From an uncultured Lachnospiraceae bacterium (GTDB lineage: Bacteria > Bacillota > Clostridia > Lachnospirales > Lachnospiraceae): DNA of 25,894 nt. The DNA is taken from assembly GCA_900554925.1 (NCBI GenBank), contig USJG01000015.1, forward strand, positions 1-25,894, in the 5' to 3' direction. Within the stretch, counting starts at the first letter, position 1. Every line of letters starts with the position of its first letter. The notes beneath the pieces were generated by a model. That model worked only from the letters and a program-made list of their open reading frames with translations, was not told where the DNA came from and did no database searches. Position numbers and translations under genes: made by a program. Shown here piece by piece: positions 21,244 to 25,894 of the stretch.

Positions 21244-21876
21244 TTGAAAACCTTTCAAAAACCTTTATCAGCATCGGAAGAGGCCCACTATTTACAGGTG
21301 TTGCAGAAGGGGAACAGCGACGAAGCTGCCCGGGCAAGAGACATACTGATTGAACGGAACCTGCGCCTGGTAGCCCACATTGCCAAAAAATATCAAAATG
21401 TTGATGAAGATATGGAGGATCTCATATCCATAGGAACCATCGGTCTGATCAAAGCAATATCCTCCTTTGATGCAGGAAAAGGGAAACTTAGCACATATGC
21501 TTCCAGATGTATTGATAATGAACTGCTGATGCTGCTTCGCTCCAAAAAGAAAACAAGAGGAGAGGTGTCTTTGTTTGAACCCATAGGAACAGACAAAGAA
21601 GGCAATGAAATTAACCTGCTGGACATTATGGAGCATGAACAGGAGGATGTTACGGAGCAGATAGAGCTGTACGAGAACACCAAAAAGCTGGTAAAGCTTT
21701 TGGATGAAGTGTTAAATGACAGGGAGAGGGAAATTATTTTTCTGCGTTACGGTCTGGCAACAGGAAAGGAAGTAACTCAGAGAGAAATTGGGGAAGCACT
21801 GAATATATCAAGGAGTTATGTTTCCAGAATAGAAAAGAAGGCATTACTGAAGCTGAGAGAAGGATTTGCAACATAA
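21244..21876 (+). CDS. sigK: SigK-family sporulation sigma factor, no pro-sequence
   Basis: The 210-residue sigma-70-type factor has region 2 (NLRLVAHIAKKY, DLISIGTIGLIKAISSFD, ASRCIDNELLM) and region 4 (LNDREREIIFLRYGL, then QREIGEALNISRSYVSRIEKKAL). The segment IGTDKEGNEINLLDIM between them is typical of SigK. It starts right at KTFQKPLSASEE, where mature SigK begins in Bacillus, so no pro-peptide is encoded. An in-frame stop at 21226-21228 rules out a longer N-terminus in this frame. The start is TTG at 21244 with GGGGG (21233-21237) upstream. It is uninterrupted by a skin-type element. It is followed after 15 bases by the HD-domain gene. Close relatives such as SigE are possible but fit less well. 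Confidence 0.82.
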   Translation: MKTFQKPLSASEEAHYLQVLQKGNSDEAARARDILIERNLRLVAHIAKKYQNVDEDMEDLISIGTIGLIKAISSFDAGKGKLSTYASRCIDNELLMLLRSKKKTRGEVSLFEPIGTDKEGNEINLLDIMEHEQEDVTEQIELYENTKKLVKLLDEVLNDREREIIFLRYGLATGKEVTQREIGEALNISRSYVSRIEKKALLKLREGFAT

Positions 21877-21891
21877 CGGGGGTACAGAAAG

Positions 21892-22914
21892 ATGCTGTAT
21901 AAAAAAACAGAAGAATTAAAGACAGGAATGAGATTGGCCCGTCCCATTTACAACAGGGATGGAGTTTTGCTGTATGAAAGAGACTATAAGCTTACACCGC
22001 AGAGCATTGCCAGTATTAAGAATTTCGGGCTGATCGGAATTTATATCTTAGAGCCGGCAGAGCCGGTGCCGCCTATGAGCGCCGAGGACATTGAGTTCGA
22101 GAGATTTCAGGCCATTAACGTATTTGCTATTATGGATGAGTTGGAACGGATCATTAATACCGGCAAAAGCGGTAAGCTGCAGATAATTGTTTCTAATATC
22201 ATTAAAAGCTATGGACATCTGGAGAAGAAGATTAATTTTATCCAGAATTTAAGAAGTCACGAGGACTATAAATATAAACATGCGTTAAATGTGGCAATTC
22301 TTTGCGCTATGATCAGCAATCAGCTGAACCTTAAGGTGGAAGACAGGCTGGATCTGGTTTGCGCCGCTCTGCTCCATGAATTAAACAATTATGAACTGAT
22401 TGAAAAGATTTTTTCTGCTAATCCCAATGTAAGGCGCTTTGGGCAGCAGGCAGATAAGATTATCGAGGCGGCAGAGAATGGAAAGCCGGACACCTCCATT
22501 AAGCTGAAGGAGGGATCCAAAATTCTTGCGGTTGCACAGGTTTTTGATAACATGACCGCAATGAGCCTTGATAAGACCCCGGAGTCGGAAGTGTCGGCAA
22601 TCAGATATTTGCTGGCTGGGAAAGAGTTTTATTCCACTGAGGCTGTAAATGCTTTAATAAATTCTATCAACATCTTAAATCCCGGAGTCTGCGTAGAATT
22701 AAATACAGGGGAAAAAGCGCTGGTGCTGTCTGAAAATACCCATGATATTTTCAGGCCCATGGTGCTGGTTTTCTCGGATAATTCCATTATCGACCTTGGA
22801 AATAAGTTCGTCTATGAGGATGTGGAGATTGCGGACATTATGAAGACCATGGACAATCGTTATATGATGGACACAGAAATGCTGAAGAAATTTAATCCAT
22901 CTAATCAGATTTAA
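21892..22914 (+). CDS. Protein with a degenerate HD-GYP-like domain
   Basis: The 340-residue cytoplasmic protein has an N-terminal segment of about 60 residues (LKTGMRLARPIYNRDGVLLYERD) of the kind found before HD-GYP domains. It is followed by an HD-type helical domain. His130 (KHALNVAIL) is retained, but the metal-binding HD is His162-Glu163 in LLHELNN, and no HHE or GYP motif appears. The late VAQVFDNMTAMS resembles the family's VADVFDAMTS-like helix. Without those metal ligands it probably does not hydrolyse cyclic di-GMP and may bind or regulate instead. The ATG at 21892 follows GGGGG weakly. It is likely cotranscribed with the sigma factor and ends before a terminator. Confidence 0.72.
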   Translation: MLYKKTEELKTGMRLARPIYNRDGVLLYERDYKLTPQSIASIKNFGLIGIYILEPAEPVPPMSAEDIEFERFQAINVFAIMDELERIINTGKSGKLQIIVSNIIKSYGHLEKKINFIQNLRSHEDYKYKHALNVAILCAMISNQLNLKVEDRLDLVCAALLHELNNYELIEKIFSANPNVRRFGQQADKIIEAAENGKPDTSIKLKEGSKILAVAQVFDNMTAMSLDKTPESEVSAIRYLLAGKEFYSTEAVNALINSINILNPGVCVELNTGEKALVLSENTHDIFRPMVLVFSDNSIIDLGNKFVYEDVEIADIMKTMDNRYMMDTEMLKKFNPSNQI

Positions 22915-22966
22915 TAAATTTTTAATTGATTTTTCGGATCATTTCCAGTACAGTAGACATATCAGG

Positions 22967-22992
22967 AGCAGATGTGTCTGCTGTCTTTTTTT
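22967..22992 (+). terminator. Intrinsic terminator after the HD-domain gene
   Basis: A 6-bp stem (AGCAGA / TCTGCT) with a TGTG loop and a run of seven T at 22986-22992. It ends the sigma factor-HD transcript. Confidence 0.78.
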
Positions 22993-23071
22993 ATCGTTTT
23001 TTTCTGTCGAAAATTTTCCCAATTATTTAAAGCAAAGCCTGCAAATAAAAGTCAGGGGAAAGGAGAAAGGA

Positions 23072-24631
23072 TTGTTCAGCACAGTTTTATCAGGAGCCAT
23101 TTATGGCATTGAGAGCTATCTGGTTCATGTGGAGGTGGATTTGTCTTCAGGGCTTCCATGCTTTGTTATGGTGGGAAGTCTTGGCAGCGAAGTGAAAGAG
23201 TCTGCTGAGCGGGTAAGGATCGCTCTTAAAAATACCGGGATTTTTCTGCCGCCTATGCATATTTCGGTGAATTTCTCTCCGGCAGACATAAGAAAAGAAG
23301 GAACAGGTTTTGATCTGCCTGTAGCCCTTGGTGTTTTAACTGCCATGGGAAAGCTTCCATCAGACTGCACCCAGGGCATGCTGGTTTTGGGAGAACTGGG
23401 ATTAAACGGGGAAGTCAAACCGGTAAGGGGAGTGCTTCCTGCTGTCATTAAAGCCGTAAAAGCCGGAGTTACCAAATGTCTTGTGGCCAGAGAAAACGTA
23501 AGGGAAGCCGCTGCGGTTTCCGGCATGAAGGCAGTAGGATTTGAAAATCTTTTGCAGATCATTGAATATTTAAGATGCCCCATAAGAGAGCGGGATAATA
23601 TGCTTTTGCCGGAAACAGCCGACAGGAGGGTGGGGCAGGGCTGCCAGGAGAAAAGTAAAACAAGAGGAAAAGTTGATTTTGACCAGATCATAGGGCAGGA
23701 AAGTGTGAAGCGGGCGGCTCTCATTGCCGCGGCAGGCTTTCACCATATGCTGATCATGGGACCGCCGGGGTCGGGAAAGACTATGGTGGCCAGGCGGCTT
23801 CCTACGATTCTTCCGCCTTTGTCAGAGGAGGAAAGCCTGGAGGTTTCTTCTATTTACAGTATTTCCGGAAGACTGCCGGAGGGAGGCTGTCTTGTCAAGG
23901 AGCGTCCCTTTTTAAATCCCCACCACACAATTTCCCCTCAGGCTCTTTCAGGGGGAGGCAGGCTGCCAAGACCTGGTGTTATCAGCCTGGCACACAGGGG
24001 CGTGCTGTTTTTAGACGAGCTTCCGGAATTTAAACGCCAGACACTGGATCTGCTGCGCCAGCCGCTGGAGGACCGTAAAATACAGATTTCACGAAACAGC
24101 GGAACCTTTGTCTATCCGGCGGATCTTATGCTGGTGGGCGCCATGAATCCCTGTCCCTGTGGATATTATCCGGATTTAAACAGATGCCGCTGCACACCCC
24201 ATGAGATACATAATTATTTAAGCCATATATCAGGGCCGATTTTAGACAGAATCGATCTGTGTGTGGAGGCGCCGGTGGCAGAGCTGACTCCCAATCGGCT
24301 TTATGCCCCATCAAAGTCAGAAGGAAGCGAAAGCTTAAGAAAGAAGGTTCTATCTGCCAGAAAGAGACAGGAAAAAAGGTATCGGGGGACGGATATTCGG
24401 TTTAACTCAGAACTGGAGACGAAGGATATGGAAAAATACTGTTATCTTGAAAAGGAGGAGGCAAAGATGGCGGAGAGGCTGTACGCTTCCCTTAATTTAA
24501 GCGTGAGATCCTTCAAAAAGCTGCTGGTGGTGGCAAGAACCATAGCGGATCTGGAGGAAAGCGACAAAATAAGCACAGGACACCTGGCGGAAGCGGCATG
24601 CTACCGGGCAGGAGATAAGCTGTGCAGGTGA
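23072..24631 (+). CDS. YifB/ComM-family Mg-chelatase-like AAA ATPase
   Basis: The 519-residue protein has an N-terminal Lon-protease-like fold (about 1-180) with no obvious protease site. An AAA ATPase module follows with Walker A GPPGSGKT (230-237) and Walker B FLDE (Asp315, Glu316). A Cys-rich insert (Cys361, Cys363, Cys372, Cys374) may bind metal, and then comes a C-terminal Mg-chelatase-like domain. ComM in Gram-negative bacteria is a helicase that drives branch migration in natural transformation; the Firmicute version is less studied. The start is TTG at 23072 behind AGGAGAAAGGA. It overlaps dprA by 10 bases, and the pairing with dprA fits a role in DNA uptake or recombination. Confidence 0.93.
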   Translation: MFSTVLSGAIYGIESYLVHVEVDLSSGLPCFVMVGSLGSEVKESAERVRIALKNTGIFLPPMHISVNFSPADIRKEGTGFDLPVALGVLTAMGKLPSDCTQGMLVLGELGLNGEVKPVRGVLPAVIKAVKAGVTKCLVARENVREAAAVSGMKAVGFENLLQIIEYLRCPIRERDNMLLPETADRRVGQGCQEKSKTRGKVDFDQIIGQESVKRAALIAAAGFHHMLIMGPPGSGKTMVARRLPTILPPLSEEESLEVSSIYSISGRLPEGGCLVKERPFLNPHHTISPQALSGGGRLPRPGVISLAHRGVLFLDELPEFKRQTLDLLRQPLEDRKIQISRNSGTFVYPADLMLVGAMNPCPCGYYPDLNRCRCTPHEIHNYLSHISGPILDRIDLCVEAPVAELTPNRLYAPSKSEGSESLRKKVLSARKRQEKRYRGTDIRFNSELETKDMEKYCYLEKEEAKMAERLYASLNLSVRSFKKLLVVARTIADLEESDKISTGHLAEAACYRAGDKLCR

Positions 24632-25785
24632 TGGGTATGGAAGACGAGAAAGCATATCAGTACTGGCTTCATAATCTTCCGGAAGTGGGAGACAGAACCA
24701 TTGAAATCCTTCTGGGGGCATTTGGCAGCGCCAGGCAGATATATAAGGCCGATCTCAGGGAGCTGAAACAAGTGATAAACGTAAGGAAGGCAGAAAAAAT
24801 AAAAGCGTTTTCCCGAAGCTGGGAGCCGGAACGGGAGTATGAAAAACTAAGACGCCGCCATATCCTGTTTATTCCAAGAGGGGATGAAAGCTATCCCAAA
24901 AGACTTGAAAAACTGGAAATACCTCCCTTTGCCTTATATTGTCTGGGGTCTTTGCCAAGGGAACAGACTCCGGCGGCAGCGCTGATTGGGGCGAGGGAAT
25001 GCTCCGAATATGGAAGCCATATGGCCCAGGCCTTTGCAGGCAGGCTGGCCCAGGCAGGAGTGGCGGTAATAAGCGGCATGGCCAGAGGGGTTGATGGGAT
25101 CGGCCAGAGAGCGGCCCTTCAAAACGGTGGCAGAACTTATGCAGTTTTAGGGTGTGGAGTGGACGTCTGTTATCCGGCCTCCAACAGAGGGCTTTACGAG
25201 GAAATCATTGAAACCGGCGGCGGAATATTATCCCCTTTCCAGCCGGGAGCAAAGCCCATAAAACAGCACTTCCCCCAGCGCAACCGGATCGTGGCAGGAC
25301 TGTCGGATCTGGTTTTGGTGGTGGAGGCAAGATTAAAGAGCGGTACCTGGATCACGGTGGACATGGCGTTGGAGCAGGGCAAAAGTGTGTATGCGGTGCC
25401 GGGAAGGCTTACAGACCGATTAAGCGACGGGTGTAATTTATTGATCCGTCAGGGAGCGGGCATTGCCCTTACGCCGGAGGATATTCTTGCGGAACTGGCT
25501 GTGCTCCAAAACCGAAAGGGCCCTAAGGAGCAAAAGCGGGGAACTGGTCAGAATACGAAGGAGATGAATAAGGAAGATAAGGAGATGGGAGTTTTGGCTT
25601 ATCTTGATGAATACCCCAGACCGGCCGACGAAATTCTAGAGGCTATGAGACAGAAGGGCATTTCCATGGAGCTTCCCCGGCTTTTGGAGGAATTGATCTG
25701 CCTGTGTATGGAAAATAAGGCCCGGCAGGTGGGCGGCAGTTATTTCAGTAAGGTTTCTTTCCCTGAGGACAGTATTGTGCTATAA
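24622..25785 (+). CDS. dprA: DNA-processing protein DprA
   Basis: The 387-residue protein binds incoming single-stranded DNA and loads RecA. A helix-hairpin-helix-like region lies at about 15-65. The Rossmann-like core contains IGARECSEYGSHMA, SGMARGVDGIGQRAAL, GCGVDVCYPASN and FPQRNRIVAGLSDLVLVVEA. A C-terminal winged helix (about 320-385, GVLAYLDEYPRPADEILEAM) follows a Lys/Glu-rich linker. In-frame starts are GTG 24622, ATG 24631 and ATG 24637; all overlap or touch the end of the yifB gene. topA often follows dprA in Firmicutes but is not visible before the window ends. Confidence 0.96.
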   Translation: MQVMGMEDEKAYQYWLHNLPEVGDRTIEILLGAFGSARQIYKADLRELKQVINVRKAEKIKAFSRSWEPEREYEKLRRRHILFIPRGDESYPKRLEKLEIPPFALYCLGSLPREQTPAAALIGARECSEYGSHMAQAFAGRLAQAGVAVISGMARGVDGIGQRAALQNGGRTYAVLGCGVDVCYPASNRGLYEEIIETGGGILSPFQPGAKPIKQHFPQRNRIVAGLSDLVLVVEARLKSGTWITVDMALEQGKSVYAVPGRLTDRLSDGCNLLIRQGAGIALTPEDILAELAVLQNRKGPKEQKRGTGQNTKEMNKEDKEMGVLAYLDEYPRPADEILEAMRQKGISMELPRLLEELICLCMENKARQVGGSYFSKVSFPEDSIVL

Positions 25786-25786
25786 T
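25778..25786 (+). promoter_or_regulatory. Extended -10 promoter candidate at the dprA stop
   Basis: TGCTATAAT at 25778-25786 is a full extended -10 element, but no matching -35 hexamer is visible. It would transcribe the repeat copy and whatever lies beyond the window. Confidence 0.33.
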
Positions 25787-25814
25787 GCTGTAAATATATT
25801 ATAAACAGGAAATA

Positions 25815-25894
25815 GATTCGGGTGTCAAAAGGTGCCTGGTAAATTTGGAGTCGTCAGATTGCATAAAAGAAATTGCTAAGCTGTCATTGTGGAG
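25815..25894. repeat. Intergenic palindromic repeat element, copy 2 (cut by window end)
   Basis: These 80 bases align without gaps to the complement of 15252-15331, with 69 of 80 positions identical by hand count. The last 19 bases are identical. Copy 2 is therefore in the opposite orientation to copy 1, starts 29 bases after dprA, and runs out of the window. It begins with GATTCGGGTG, the same end that closes copy 1. Confidence 0.88.

Noticed and set aside
21141..21260. Skin-like interruption or frameshift splitting the SigK-type gene
   Set aside because: The sigma regions are complete in one frame; upstream frames show no SigK-like N-terminus.

Overview
The window looks like the chromosome of a spore-forming anaerobic Firmicute, most likely a Lachnospiraceae-type Clostridium. 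It carries spore genes (gpr, spoIIP, a SigK-type sigma factor) and the Firmicute gene order rpsT-gpr-spoIIP-lepA-hemW. It also has an rlmN(end)-stp-prkC-rsgA run and a class III (oxygen-sensitive) ribonucleotide reductase.

Region 1 (1 to about 4612) is AT-rich and reads like one end of a prophage or other integrative element. On the plus strand it holds a nucleoside 2-deoxyribosyltransferase-like gene, two small decayed ORFs, nrdD, nrdG, dut and a small helix-turn-helix protein, and it ends in a strong terminator. Bases 4613-4711 then encode only the last 32 residues of RlmN, read directly into the rlmN stop codon and the stp ribosome-binding site. This is the signature of an element integrated in the 3' part of rlmN. 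The integrase and the main body of rlmN must lie left of the window.

Region 2 (4723-10567) is a housekeeping run: PP2C phosphatase, PASTA-domain Ser/Thr kinase, ribosome GTPase RsgA, YchF and Lgt. Stp and PrkC form the usual antagonistic pair for cell-wall and growth signalling. Region 3 (10568-15083) is a short division and cell-wall (dcw) operon, mraZ-rsmH-ftsL-PBP. It is preceded by five AAAGTGG-type repeats, a clear MraZ operator, and closed by a terminator; mraY and murD do not follow.

Region 4 (15084-15404) contains a 240-bp near-palindromic repeat element between two convergent terminators. The last 80 bases of the window (25815-25894) are the start of a second copy in the opposite orientation, with 69 of 80 positions identical by hand count. 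Region 5 holds rpsT on the minus strand with its own sigma-A promoter, and then gpr, spoIIP, lepA and hemW on the plus strand. Region 6 has a SigK-family sigma factor with no pro-sequence behind a near-consensus vegetative promoter, coupled to a protein with a degenerate HD domain. YifB/ComM and DprA follow.

The observations most worth following are the rlmN integration scar, the unclassified palindromic repeat family, and the pro-less SigK. No CRISPR array, tRNA, rRNA or transposase gene was seen.
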